In this document: piece by piece, positions 56,012 to 64,000 of the stretch | Position numbering within the stretch: the first letter of the stretch is position 1 | How the letters are laid out: each line of letters begins with the position of its first letter | NCBI GenBank assembly: GCA_937870755.1 | Contig: CALMZV010000028.1 | Coordinates: forward strand, 62,001 to 126,000 | Length of the DNA stretch: 64,000 bases | Reading direction: 5' to 3' | Source of the DNA: an uncultured Methylocystaceae bacterium | GTDB lineage: Bacteria > Pseudomonadota > Alphaproteobacteria > Rhizobiales > Beijerinckiaceae | Notes under the pieces: model-generated | The model's database searches: none | The model's input: only the letters and a program-made list of their open reading frames with translations | What the model was told of the DNA's origin: nothing | Translations under genes and position numbers: made by a program

Positions 56012-57115
56012 TCACGCCCCCATGAATTCGCGCAACGCCTCGACGACCGCGCGATTGGCGTCTTCCGTTCCGATGGTCATGCGCAGCGAATGTGGAAGGC
56101 CGTAGGCGCCGACCGCACGCAGTACGAGGCCGCGGCGCGAGAGGAACGTATCCGCCTCCGCAGCCGTCTTGCCGGCGGACGTCGGAAAGTCGATCAGCAC
56201 GAAATTGCCGACGCTCGGCGTCACGTTGAGGCCGAGCGTCGTCAGTTCGCGCGTCAACCACGGCAGCCAGACTTCGTTATGCGCGACCGAGGCTTCCACA
56301 TGCGCCAGATCGCGGATCGCGGCCGCGCCCGCCGCAATCGCCGGCGCACTCACATTGAACGGTCCGCGAATGCGGTTGACGGCGTCCGCGATCGCGGCCG
56401 GCGCATAGAGCCAGCCGATGCGCAGCGCCGCCAGTCCGTGAATTTTCGAGAACGTCCGGGTCATGACGACATTCGTCGACGTCGAGACGAGTTCGAGACC
56501 GGCTGAGTAGTCGTTGCGCTTGACGTATTCGGCATAAGCGGCATCGAGCACCAGCAGGACATGCGGCGGCAGACTCGCGGCGAGCCGCTTGACTTCCTCG
56601 TGCGGCAGATAGGTTCCCGTCGGATTGTTGGGATTGGCCAGATAGACGATCCTGGTCCGGCTGGACACGCGCGCCAGCAGCGCATCCACATCGGCGACAC
56701 GATTCTTCTCCGGCGCGACCACCGGGGTTCCGCCCGCAGCCAGAATAGCGATGCGGTACATGAGGAAGCCATATTCGGAATAAAGGCCCTCATCGCCCGG
56801 GCCGATATAGGCGTGTGTCAGCAGCGACAGCAGTTCGTCCGAGCCCGCCCCGCACACGATGCGGGCGGGGTCGAGCCCGTAACGATCGGCGATGGCCGCG
56901 CGCAGCGCGCTCGCGGCGCCGTCCGGATAGGCTTCCAGCGAATCGGCGGCCGACTTAAACGCCTCGATCGCGGCGCGCGAGGGACCGAGCGGCGTTTCGT
57001 TGGACGACAGCTTGACCACCCGCGCGACGCCCGCCGCAGAGCTCTTACCCGGCACATAGGCCTGAATTTGCATGACGCCCGAACGCGGGACGGGCGCTTG
57101 AATCGGTTCGTTCAT
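56012..57115 (-). CDS. hisC: histidinol-phosphate/aromatic aminotransferase HisC
   Basis: A 367-residue PLP aminotransferase. The cofactor lysine is in [25 protein letters not shown] is the substrate/PLP loop, and DAAYAEYV is conserved. Its place between chorismate mutase and tyrA suggests it works mainly on phenylpyruvate/4-hydroxyphenylpyruvate or prephenate, in addition to histidinol phosphate. Four bases separate it from tyrA. Confidence 0.9.
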   Translation of the reverse strand: MNEPIQAPVPRSGVMQIQAYVPGKSSAAGVARVVKLSSNETPLGPSRAAIEAFKSAADSLEAYPDGAASALRAAIADRYGLDPARIVCGAGSDELLSLLTHAYIGPGDEGLYSEYGFLMYRIAILAAGGTPVVAPEKNRVADVDALLARVSSRTRIVYLANPNNPTGTYLPHEEVKRLAASLPPHVLLVLDAAYAEYVKRNDYSAGLELVSTSTNVVMTRTFSKIHGLAALRIGWLYAPAAIADAVNRIRGPFNVSAPAIAAGAAAIRDLAHVEASVAHNEVWLPWLTRELTTLGLNVTPSVGNFVLIDFPTSAGKTAAEADTFLSRRGLVLRAVGAYGLPHSLRMTIGTEDANRAVVEALREFMGA

Positions 57116-57122
57116 GTCGGTC

Positions 57123-57983
57123 TCACAAATTCGGGGTCGAGCGCCGGGCGATGTCGAACGGCGCCGCATGGCTGCCGACCGGCGCCGGCGCGGCGGCGAC
57201 CTCCGCCGCCGCCAGCGCGCGCACGGCGCGGGCGGCCCCCTCCGGCCCCGGAAAGGACAGAAGCAGAGACAGTCCGTAGTCGCTGGCCGCGTTTCCCACA
57301 AGAGACCCGCCTTCCCGCTCGATCGCGCCGGGCAGCGCGTCGCGCCAGCGGTCGAGCCGGACGGTGAACAGTTCGATATCGCGCGCCGCCGCTTCCGCCA
57401 GTGGCCGGGCGACCACGTAGAGCGGTATGCCGGCCGGATGGTCCGGCCGTTCCACGAACGGCACGCGCGCGATGACCTTGGGCGCATCCGCGCCGACGAG
57501 GTCCGCCCACCAGGGGCCGTCGCCCGCCCCGCTCGTCACGCGCAGCAGTCCCAGATCGCCCGAAGCGGCCGCCACCGCCGCGATCACGGCGCGAGGTCCA
57601 TGATGGGGAACGAAGGGAACGGAGAATCCGAAGTGAAACCGCGCGGAATCGCGCATGGCGGCGTCGCCGGCCGACACATCGACATGGATCGAATATTTCG
57701 CCTGCACATACGTGAAGGTGGAAATGATGATCCGCCAGATGCTTTCCACCGTGTCGAGCGGCAGAATGCCCTCGTGCCGTTCGGCCAGCCGACGCATCAT
57801 TTCCGCCTCGCGCCCAGGGCGGAACGCCGATCCTCCGCCCTGCCGCGCCTTGACCGCGATCAGCCGCTCGATGATTTCGCCACGCTCCATCAGCAGCCGG
57901 TGCACCTGCGCATCGATCCGATCGATGTCCACGCGCAGTTCGGCAAGCATTTTTTGCGGATCGATCGGGGCGGTGTCGGTCAT
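57123..57983 (-). CDS. chorismate mutase family protein
   Basis: A 286-residue protein. The N-terminal AroQ-type chorismate mutase domain (about residues 12-95) has [26 protein letters not shown] and [12 protein letters not shown]. The C-terminal half (about 100-286) is a conserved alphaproteobacterial extension that I do not recognise by motif. Chorismate mutase converts chorismate to prephenate. ATG at 57983 is chosen; hisC follows 7 bases after its stop. Divergent from metX. Confidence 0.85.
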   Translation of the reverse strand: MTDTAPIDPQKMLAELRVDIDRIDAQVHRLLMERGEIIERLIAVKARQGGGSAFRPGREAEMMRRLAERHEGILPLDTVESIWRIIISTFTYVQAKYSIHVDVSAGDAAMRDSARFHFGFSVPFVPHHGPRAVIAAVAAASGDLGLLRVTSGAGDGPWWADLVGADAPKVIARVPFVERPDHPAGIPLYVVARPLAEAAARDIELFTVRLDRWRDALPGAIEREGGSLVGNAASDYGLSLLLSFPGPEGAARAVRALAAAEVAAAPAPVGSHAAPFDIARRSTPNL

Positions 57984-58086
57984 GGCGGCGCTCTGGAAAG
58001 GCGCACTTCTAGACCATTCTCGGGAAAAGGGGCAGGCCTTGAGCCGCCGGACCCAGCGGTTCTCCAGGTCCCGGCCAGCGCGACAA

Positions 58087-58121
58087 TTGGCGACTTGACA
58101 ACCCGGCCCGTAAAATATTCT
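58087..58121 (+). promoter_or_regulatory. promoter candidates upstream of metX
   Basis: TTGGCG (58087) with TAAAAT (58111) at 18 bases, or TTGACA (58095) with TATTCT (58116) at 15 bases, lie in an AT-enriched stretch. Neither is ideal. Confidence 0.4.
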
Positions 58122-58135
58122 TCTTTCCGCACGAT

Positions 58136-58155
58136 CCGTTCTAAATAAAGAACGG
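58136..58155 (+). promoter_or_regulatory. leader hairpin upstream of metX
   Basis: CCGTTCT and AGAACGG form a seven-pair stem with a six-base A-rich loop, 41 bases before the metX ATG. There is no T-run after it, so it is not a terminator. Function unknown. Confidence 0.5.
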
Positions 58156-58196
58156 CCTGCTTTCTCCTGCGGGAGCTCCACGAGGGCCTGGGATAT

Positions 58197-59363
58197 ATGG
58201 CCGAACTAATGGTTGCCGATCCGCGCCGGCACGGCGCGCCCCGGGGCGCGAGCGTGACGTTTTCGCCCGATTCGCGCCTGCCGATGGACGCAGGCGGATC
58301 GATCGAGGGCGTAACGATCGCCTACCAGACCTATGGCGAGCTGAACGCGGACAAATCCAACGCCATTCTGGTCTGTCACGCGCTGACGGGCGACCAGCAT
58401 GTCGCCAATGTCCATCCGGTCACCGGCAAGCCCGGCTGGTGGACGACGATGGTGGGGCCCGGTCGACCCATCGACACGAACCGGTTCTTTGTCATCTGCA
58501 GCAATGTCATCGGGGGCTGCATGGGCTCGACTGGTCCGGCCTCCGTCAATCCCGCCACCGGCAGGCTCTGGGGGCTCGACCTTCCGGTCGTCACTATCCG
58601 CGACATGGTGCGCGCGCAGGCCATGCTGATCGACCATCTGGGCATCGATACGCTGTTCTGTGTGGCTGGCGGATCGATGGGCGGCATGCAGGCGCTGCAA
58701 TGGGTCGCCAGCTATCCCGAGCGTGTATTCGCCGCGTTGCCGGTTGCGACGGCGCCCAAACATTCCGCGCAGAACATCGCGTTCCACGAGGTCGGGCGAC
58801 AGGCGGTGATGGCCGACCCCGACTGGCTCGGCGGGCGCTATGCGGAAGTCGGAAAGCAGCCGACCAAGGGGCTGGCGGTCGCGCGTATGGCCGCGCACAT
58901 CACCTATCTGTCCGAAGGCGCGCTGCAACGCAAATTCGGTCGCAAGCTCCAAAACCGCGATGCGCCGACCTTTTCCTTCGACGCCGATTTCCAGATCGAA
59001 AATTATCTGCGGCATCAGGGCTCGAGTTTCGTCGACCGTTTCGACGCCAACTCCTATCTCTATGTGACGCGCGCGTGCGACTATTTCGACCTGGCGGCAG
59101 ACTACGGCGGGTCGCTCGCGCGCGCCTTCGTCGGCGCGAAAACGCGTTTCTGTGTCGTGTCGTTCACCTCCGACTGGCTATACACGACCGCGGAAGCGCG
59201 CGCGATCGTTCATGCGCTGAACGCCGCGAGCCTGCCGGTCTCCTTTGTCGAGATCGACACCGACAAGGGCCACGACGCCTTCCTGCTCGATGAGCCGGAT
59301 TTCATGGCGACGACGTCCGGCTTTCTGGAATCGGCGGCCAAAGCGCGTGGGATCGGCGCATGA
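58197..59363 (+). CDS. metX: homoserine O-acetyltransferase
   Basis: A 388-residue alpha/beta hydrolase-fold acyltransferase in methionine synthesis that acetylates (or, in some members, succinylates) homoserine. The catalytic Ser is in AGGSMGGMQ, with [11 protein letters not shown] containing the His. [15 protein letters not shown] and [17 protein letters not shown] are typical. metW follows and overlaps its end by four bases. The acyl donor cannot be fixed from motif alone. Confidence 0.93.
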   Translation: MAELMVADPRRHGAPRGASVTFSPDSRLPMDAGGSIEGVTIAYQTYGELNADKSNAILVCHALTGDQHVANVHPVTGKPGWWTTMVGPGRPIDTNRFFVICSNVIGGCMGSTGPASVNPATGRLWGLDLPVVTIRDMVRAQAMLIDHLGIDTLFCVAGGSMGGMQALQWVASYPERVFAALPVATAPKHSAQNIAFHEVGRQAVMADPDWLGGRYAEVGKQPTKGLAVARMAAHITYLSEGALQRKFGRKLQNRDAPTFSFDADFQIENYLRHQGSSFVDRFDANSYLYVTRACDYFDLAADYGGSLARAFVGAKTRFCVVSFTSDWLYTTAEARAIVHALNAASLPVSFVEIDTDKGHDAFLLDEPDFMATTSGFLESAAKARGIGA

Positions 59364-60010
59364 ACGGCGAAGCAAGCGCCTACGAGATCGCGCCGTCGAG
59401 CGCGCGCGTCGACCTCCTCGTTCTCGCCGACATGGTCGAGCGCGGTTCCCGCGCGCTCGATGTGGGATGCGGCGACGGATCGCTGCTGAAGATTCTCGCC
59501 GAACAGCGCGACGTCGATTGTCGCGGCATCGAGCTGTCGCAGGCCGGCGTCAACGAATGCGTCGCAAAAGGGTTGTCGGTCGTGCAGGGAGACGCCGACG
59601 CCGACCTCGTCGACTATCCCGACGATGCGTTCGATTTCGTCATCCTCTCGCAGACATTGCAGGCCACGCGCCGCCCGCGCGAGGTCTTGCAGCACATGCT
59701 GCGCATCGGTCGGCGCGCGATCGTGTCGTTCCCGAATTTCGGTCATTGGCGGGTGCGCGCGCAGCTGATGTTCACCGGCCGCATGCCGCGCACCCGGACG
59801 CTCGGCTATTGCTGGTACGATACGCCCAACATTCACCTCTGCACCATCGAGGATTTCGTCGATCTCGTGCACGAGATCGACGCGCGCATCGAGCGTGCGG
59901 CCGCGCTCGACCGCTCCGGCGCGAAGGTGCGCGTGAATGCGCCGTGGTGGGCCTGGAACCTGTTCGGCGAGCAGGCCGTATTCCTGCTGCGCCGCAAGGA
60001 CGCGATCTGA
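59360..60010 (+). CDS. metW: methionine biosynthesis protein MetW
   Basis: A 216-residue methyltransferase-like protein. [15 protein letters not shown] is the SAM-site-like motif, [17 protein letters not shown] a central signature and [11 protein letters not shown] the typical end. MetW is needed with MetX for homoserine acyltransfer in many proteobacteria. The ATG overlaps the metX stop. Confidence 0.94.
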   Translation: MNGEASAYEIAPSSARVDLLVLADMVERGSRALDVGCGDGSLLKILAEQRDVDCRGIELSQAGVNECVAKGLSVVQGDADADLVDYPDDAFDFVILSQTLQATRRPREVLQHMLRIGRRAIVSFPNFGHWRVRAQLMFTGRMPRTRTLGYCWYDTPNIHLCTIEDFVDLVHEIDARIERAAALDRSGAKVRVNAPWWAWNLFGEQAVFLLRRKDAI

Positions 60011-60013
60011 TTT

Positions 60014-60547
60014 CTATTTCGCCTTCTTCGCCCGCTCGATCGCTTCCAGAATAAGGCGCTGCGCCTCCGCGGCGTCACCCCAGCCAGCGAACTCCACCCA
60101 TTTCCCAGGCTCGAGATCCTTGTAGTGGGAGAAGAAGTGCTCGATCTGCTGGACGGTGATCGACGGCATGTCGGTGTAGTTCTGGACCTTGTCGTATCGC
60201 TTGGTGAGTTTGTGCGTCGGAACGGCGACGATCTTTTCGTCGCCGCCCGCTTCGTCCTTCATGTGCAGCACGCCGATCGGCCGCACGGCGATGACCGCGC
60301 CGGGAATGATCGGGCGCGTATTGGCGACGAGAACGTCGCACGGATCGCCGTCCTCCGACAGCGTATGGGGAATAAAGCCGTAATTTCCCGGATAACGCAT
60401 GGGCGTGTAGAGAAATCGGTCGACGACGAGCGTCCCGGCCGCCTTGTCCATCTCATATTTGATCGGCTCTCCGCCATGCGGAACTTCGACGACCACGTTG
60501 ACTTCGTGGGGAGGATTGGGACCGATCGCTATGGCGTCCAGACGCAT
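60014..60547 (-). CDS. ppa: inorganic pyrophosphatase
   Basis: A 177-residue family I pyrophosphatase. The metal-binding aspartates are in [10 protein letters not shown] with [15 protein letters not shown] and KYEMDK as further active-site parts. It hydrolyses pyrophosphate produced by biosynthesis. Converges on metW with a gap of three bases. Confidence 0.96.
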   Translation of the reverse strand: MRLDAIAIGPNPPHEVNVVVEVPHGGEPIKYEMDKAAGTLVVDRFLYTPMRYPGNYGFIPHTLSEDGDPCDVLVANTRPIIPGAVIAVRPIGVLHMKDEAGGDEKIVAVPTHKLTKRYDKVQNYTDMPSITVQQIEHFFSHYKDLEPGKWVEFAGWGDAAEAQRLILEAIERAKKAK

Positions 60548-60592
60548 GAATGCCGCTCCTTAGGAATGGGATCGCGCAGCGCGATGCGCAAT

Positions 60593-61105
60593 TCAGCGCG
60601 CATCGAATCCGAAGGCCACGCGCGCCAGCACCTCGTTACCGAAACGCTCCGGCGCGCGCCAGACCTCGACGCCGCCGAGCCTCTCGTAAAATCGTAGAGC
60701 GCGCGCGTTTTCGGCGAGCGCCCATACGACGAAAGACGAACGACCGGTTCTCCGCAATTCGCCTCGCGCGGCGCCAAACAACCGGGCGCCGAATCCCAGG
60801 CCCTGAAACGTGGGCGCAAGGTAAAGCTCGAAAATTTCGCCTGCGTAGGGCAGGAACCGGGCGCGGCTCGAGCCGACGCTCGCATAGCCGACGACCTCGC
60901 CTTCGAATTCGCAGACGATCAGACGCGCGCCGGACACGACGGCGCGCCGCCACCAGGGCGCGCCGCGGCGAGCGATCATGGACTCAAGCTGTCGGCCAGG
61001 GATGATTCCGCGATACGCCTCGCGCCACGAGTCGGCGTGCACGTGCGCGATGGCGCCTGCATCGTCCGGCCGTGCGCGTCTTATCGAATGGAGAACCTTC
61101 GCCAT
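60593..61105 (-). CDS. GNAT family N-acetyltransferase
   Basis: A 170-residue GNAT. The acetyl-CoA site is around LYLAPTFQGLGFGARLFGAA (QGLGFG core) with VWALAENARALRFYERLGG. Substrate unknown. It precedes ppa, 45 bases from its start, in the same direction. Confidence 0.82.
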   Translation of the reverse strand: MAKVLHSIRRARPDDAGAIAHVHADSWREAYRGIIPGRQLESMIARRGAPWWRRAVVSGARLIVCEFEGEVVGYASVGSSRARFLPYAGEIFELYLAPTFQGLGFGARLFGAARGELRRTGRSSFVVWALAENARALRFYERLGGVEVWRAPERFGNEVLARVAFGFDAR

Positions 61106-61136
61106 GCCGCAGGCTAGCCCAGAAGGCTGCGGCCCA

Positions 61137-62144
61137 CTACTGCAATTTCTCCCGCCGCAGAAGGCCGGCGCCCGCGCGCCAGACCGGCGCGATCAGGAAG
61201 TGCACGACCGGAATCGCCACCGCCCCGATTGTCAGGCCCACGACGCCGGCGCCGGCGGCCGAGACGAGCCAGGACGCCAGGTCCTGTGCGATGGGCGAAC
61301 CGGCCGCCGCGATGCGCGCAAGATGATCGATTGTGTGCTGTATCTGCGGTGCGCCGTATTTTTCAAGGCCGTGCGCGATGATACCGCCGCCGACCCAGAT
61401 CATCGCCGCCGTGCCGATCCCGCTCAGCGCCGTCAGGAGATGCGGCATCAGGAGGACAAGTCCGCGCCCCAGCGCTCGGCCCATACGCGTGCGCGCGCTG
61501 CGGGCGAGCGCGACTCCGGCGTCGTCGGCTTTGACGATGAGCGCGACCGCGCCGTAAACGCCGAGTGTGATGAAAACGCCGACAAGCGCGAGCACAATCG
61601 CCTGTTTCCAGAAGTCGGCCTCCGGTATGGCCGCGAGCGTGATCGCCATGATTTCCGCAGACAGAACGAAATCCGTCTTGATCGCGCCATTGACCTTCTC
61701 GTCTTCGAGCGACGAATCGCTCGCGACGGCGGCGACAGCCTCCGCCGGCGATTCGGTTCGATGGGCCACGATCTCCCATATCTTCTCCGCGCCCTCGTAG
61801 CAGAGATAGACGCCGCCGATCATGAGCAGCGGCGTGATCGCGAACGGGGCGAAAAAGCTGAGCGCAAGAGCTGCGGGCAGGAGAATCAGCAGTTTGTTGC
61901 GCAACGATCCGATCGCGATTTTGGCGACGATCGGCAATTCGCGCTCGGCGGCGAAACCAGTCACGTAACGAGGGGTGACGGCCGCATCATCGATGACGAC
62001 GCCCGCGGCTTTCGCGCCCGCCTTGGCGCTTTGTCCAATGACATCGTCGAGCGAAGCCGCCGCAACTTTCGCAATCGCCGCGACATCATCCAGGAGCGCA
62101 ATGAGACCCGTCGCCAACGCCAACCTCTCGATTCGTGCGCGCAT
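61137..62144 (-). CDS. DUF808 (YedI) membrane protein
   Basis: A 335-residue integral membrane protein. The family start LLALLDDVAAIAKVAAASLDDV matches DUF808, with KLLILLPAALALSFFAPFAITPLLMIGG and IKTDFVLSAEIMAITLAAI. About seven membrane segments. Function unknown; the E. coli homologue YedI is uncharacterised. The start at 62144 is an ATG. Confidence 0.88.
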   Translation of the reverse strand: MRARIERLALATGLIALLDDVAAIAKVAAASLDDVIGQSAKAGAKAAGVVIDDAAVTPRYVTGFAAERELPIVAKIAIGSLRNKLLILLPAALALSFFAPFAITPLLMIGGVYLCYEGAEKIWEIVAHRTESPAEAVAAVASDSSLEDEKVNGAIKTDFVLSAEIMAITLAAIPEADFWKQAIVLALVGVFITLGVYGAVALIVKADDAGVALARSARTRMGRALGRGLVLLMPHLLTALSGIGTAAMIWVGGGIIAHGLEKYGAPQIQHTIDHLARIAAAGSPIAQDLASWLVSAAGAGVVGLTIGAVAIPVVHFLIAPVWRAGAGLLRREKLQ

Positions 62145-62285
62145 GCGTCGGGGATCGTTTGACGACAGTCGCGGACAAGACCCGGCCCTTTCTGGACCAG
62201 GGCGCGCGGCTGGACAACTTGGCGACGCGGAATTTGTTCACGCTGCTGGCGCGCCGGAATCCGCAGGCGGGCTTCTGAAAGCCGC

Positions 62286-62315
62286 TGTTGCGCGGAAAAT
62301 TGTTGCGCAGAAAAT
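62286..62315 (+). repeat. imperfect tandem 15-base duplication next to tRNA-Gly
   Basis: TGTTGCGCGGAAAAT and TGTTGCGCAGAAAAT, adjacent, one mismatch. Lies just 3' of the tRNA on its strand. Confidence 0.7.
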
Positions 62316-62316
62316 T

Positions 62317-62391
62317 TGGAGCGGGCGAAGGGATTCGAACCCTCGACCCCAACCTTGGCAAGGTTGTGCTCTACCCCTGAGCTACACCCGC
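62317..62391 (-). tRNA. tRNA-Gly (anticodon GCC)
   Basis: A complete 75-base cloverleaf with encoded CCA. Acceptor GCGGGTG pairs with CGCCCGC (one G:U), anticodon stem AACCT with loop TGCCAAG, GCC at the anticodon. T loop TTCGAAT. It decodes GGC and GGT. Confidence 0.97.
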
Positions 62392-62418
62392 ATCCGAGCC
62401 GGCGACCGCCGACGGCGC

Positions 62419-62447
62419 TATATGGCTCAATCGTATCGAGAATGCAA
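62419..62447 (-). promoter_or_regulatory. sigma70-type promoter of tRNA-Gly
   Basis: On the minus strand TTGCAT (62447-62442), a 17-base spacer and CATATA (62424-62419), 27 bases before the mature tRNA. Confidence 0.65.
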
Positions 62448-62627
62448 CTGGGTTTGCGACGGCTTCGCCGGCCGGCCGGAATGTTGCGGTCATGGGCGGT
62501 CCGTCCTATCTGCCGGAGTGTGATGGCGGCGCTCCGCTTCCAGGGCCTGGTCACGGCGCCCGCCCGATGCCATCCGTCTGCATAATGCTCTAGACTGCGC
62601 CTGACCGAGATTGAGGAGCCGATTGAT

Positions 62628-63521
62628 ATGCCGCTGGCCCCGACCGAACGACCGCGCGCCGCCCCGGCCAAGGAAACGACGTCCGCCACCTTCCGGACGG
62701 ACGTTCTCACGGCTTCGATGCAGCAACCGGTGCTGGTGGATTTCTGGGCGCCTTGGTGCGGTCCCTGCAAGCAGCTGGCGCCGATTCTGGAAAAGGCGGT
62801 CGCCGCGACGGACGGCAAGGTCCTCCTGTACAAGATGAACATCGACGAGCACCCGCAGATCGCGGGGCAGTTGGGCATTCAGTCGATTCCGGCCGTCATT
62901 GCTTTCGATCGCGGCAAGGCGGTGGACGGGTTTGTCGGCGCCCTGCCCGAAAGTCAGATCGCCGCGTTCCTCGAACGGCTCGTCGGCCCGCTCGGCGTCG
63001 ACGAATCGGTGCTCCAGGCGGCGGAGGAGGCGATGTCGCGCGGCGAACCCGCAGAAGCCCTCGCCATTCTGACGCCCGTCGTCCAGTCCGACCCCGAGGA
63101 TCTGAAGGCGGTCGGCCTCTATCTACGCGCGCTCGTCGCCGACGATCGCGCCGCGGAGGCCGAGGCCCTGCTCGCCCGGCTCCCCGACGACATGCGCAAG
63201 GACGCCCGGCTTGCGCAGGCCATCGCCGCCATCGATCTCGCCGCGCAGGCCGGCGACGTCGGCGATACGGCGGCGCTGAAACAGCGCGTCGACGCCGATC
63301 CGAACGATCACCAGGCGCGATTCGACCTGGCGCTGGCGCTCAACGCGCAGGGCGCCCGCGCCGAGGCCGCCGACGCATTGCTCGACATTTTCAGGCGCGA
63401 TCGCGCGTGGAACGAGGACGGCGCGCGCAAGCAACTGATCCAGTTCTTCGAATCGTGGGGACCGCTCGACCCGGCGACGAAAGGCGCGCGGCGCAAACTG
63501 TCCTCCATGCTGTTTTCCTGA
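62628..63521 (+). CDS. thioredoxin-TPR co-chaperedoxin CnoX/YbbN-like
   Basis: A 297-residue protein. The thioredoxin domain has active-site CGPC (Cys44, Cys47 in WAPWCGPCKQLAP), so it should be redox-active, unlike E. coli CnoX which has SxxC. It is followed by TPR-like repeats (about residues 125-290). CnoX binds and protects proteins against oxidation, delivering them to GroEL. ATG 62628 follows GAGGAG. The LON-domain gene comes 11 bases later. Confidence 0.88.
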   Translation: MPLAPTERPRAAPAKETTSATFRTDVLTASMQQPVLVDFWAPWCGPCKQLAPILEKAVAATDGKVLLYKMNIDEHPQIAGQLGIQSIPAVIAFDRGKAVDGFVGALPESQIAAFLERLVGPLGVDESVLQAAEEAMSRGEPAEALAILTPVVQSDPEDLKAVGLYLRALVADDRAAEAEALLARLPDDMRKDARLAQAIAAIDLAAQAGDVGDTAALKQRVDADPNDHQARFDLALALNAQGARAEAADALLDIFRRDRAWNEDGARKQLIQFFESWGPLDPATKGARRKLSSMLFS

Positions 63522-63532
63522 TCGGAAAAGAC

Positions 63533-64000
63533 ATGCCCAGCAACCGGCGCTATGGCGATCCGGCGGAATTGCCGCCACGCATTCCGCTGTTCCCGCTCGA
63601 AGGCGCATTGCTGCTGCCGCGCGGCGCATTGCCGCTCAATATTTTCGAGCCGCGCTATCTCGCCATGATCGACCACGCTCTGACGACCGATCGCCTGATC
63701 GGCATGATCCAGCCCTTGCCGGACCAGGATGATCACACGAATCCTGCGCTGTATGGCGTGGGTTGTGCGGGCCGCATCACCCAGTTCGCGGAAACCGGCG
63801 ACGGTCGCTACCTCGTCACGCTGACCGGCATCTGCCGGTTTCGGCTACAGGGCGAAACGTCCGGCGATTCGCCGTTCCGCGTCGGCTCGGCCGATTACGC
63901 GACCTTCGCCGGCGACCTCGCGCTGGAGCCCGACAGCACGTCTGTCGATCGATCGGCGCTGCTCGCGACCCTGCGCAGATACGCCGAGAGGAACAACTAT
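63533..64000 (+). CDS. LON peptidase substrate-binding domain protein, 3' end outside window
   Basis: Open from ATG 63533 to the window end without a stop (156 codons). RIPLFPLEGALLLPRGALPLNIFEPRYLAMIDHAL is the start of a stand-alone Lon N-terminal (LAN) domain, without ATPase or protease parts. These proteins are commonly encoded after a CnoX-type thioredoxin. Function unknown, perhaps substrate recognition. Confidence 0.88.
   Translation, partial: MPSNRRYGDPAELPPRIPLFPLEGALLLPRGALPLNIFEPRYLAMIDHALTTDRLIGMIQPLPDQDDHTNPALYGVGCAGRITQFAETGDGRYLVTLTGICRFRLQGETSGDSPFRVGSADYATFAGDLALEPDSTSVDRSALLATLRRYAERNNY

Noticed and set aside
57984-58196. SAM-II riboswitch upstream of metX
   Set aside because: Core elements cannot be placed at the right spacing; no pseudoknot arms found.

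Overview
The window is GC-rich, gene-dense bacterial chromosome. Its gene content points to an alphaproteobacterium of the order Hyphomicrobiales (Rhizobiales). Evidence for this: the S4 protein-ferredoxin-CarD block, the sdhCDAB operon, an alphaproteobacterial-type PlsC with an HX4E motif, ftsEX followed by a DUF2125 gene, a chorismate mutase-hisC-tyrA set divergent from metXW, aerobic CobS/CobT cobaltochelatase, mesaconyl-CoA hydratase of the ethylmalonyl-CoA pathway, 3-hydroxybutyrate dehydrogenase, and a perfect TTAA-N7-TTAA CtrA-type site. The species cannot be named from the sequence. No phage, transposase, integrase, CRISPR array or plasmid backbone was seen, so this looks like ordinary core chromosome.

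Layout. 1-8738 is a long rightward run: the end of bdhA, a patatin lipase, a YjfL/YjfM/YjfC-like cluster (DUF350, two small GGFG proteins, a glutathionylspermidine synthase-like ligase), two methyltransferases, a small unknown protein, a TrmO-like protein, a TerB-like protein, an SDR and a glutamine amidotransferase. 8747-13359 (minus) carries a large MscS channel and the elongation factor P modification genes epmB and epmA, divergent from efp. 14186-22175 has a double Inh-domain protein, a frameshifted rlpA, a GNAT, GST, MFS, SDR, tRNA-Ala, PPK2, YggT, DUF167 and MeaC. 22291-28019 holds a J-protein, cobS and cobT, plus BolA, a thioesterase and a thiolase. 28242-35027 runs dacA-like, CobW GTPase, GNAT, S4, fdxA and a CarD regulator with a very long histone H1-like tail. 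35098-38304 (minus) has an M48 protease, an SNase-like protein and an LpqC-type esterase. 38573-42387 is the succinate dehydrogenase operon with a small I78-like gene between sdhA and sdhB.

42461-47302 (mostly minus) carries argJ, mutT, a parvulin and accessory genes, divergent from secA. 50588-55066 covers DUF2853, DUF3426, ftsE, ftsX, plsC and DUF2125. 55060-57983 (minus) is the phenylalanine/tyrosine set, divergent from metX-metW. The right end has ppa, a GNAT, a DUF808 membrane protein, tRNA-Gly, a CnoX-type thioredoxin and the start of a LON-domain protein.

Common themes are poly-hydroxybutyrate and C4/C5 acyl-CoA metabolism (bdhA, thiolase, MeaC, possibly the LpqC esterase), B12 synthesis that would serve the ethylmalonyl-CoA pathway, translation of proline-rich proteins (EF-P with its beta-lysylation enzymes), cell division and secretion (ftsEX, secA), and amino acid synthesis. 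The least explained parts are the DUF350/GGFG/ATP-grasp cluster, the CarD tail, the small gene in the sdh operon, the frameshift in rlpA and several leader-region elements.
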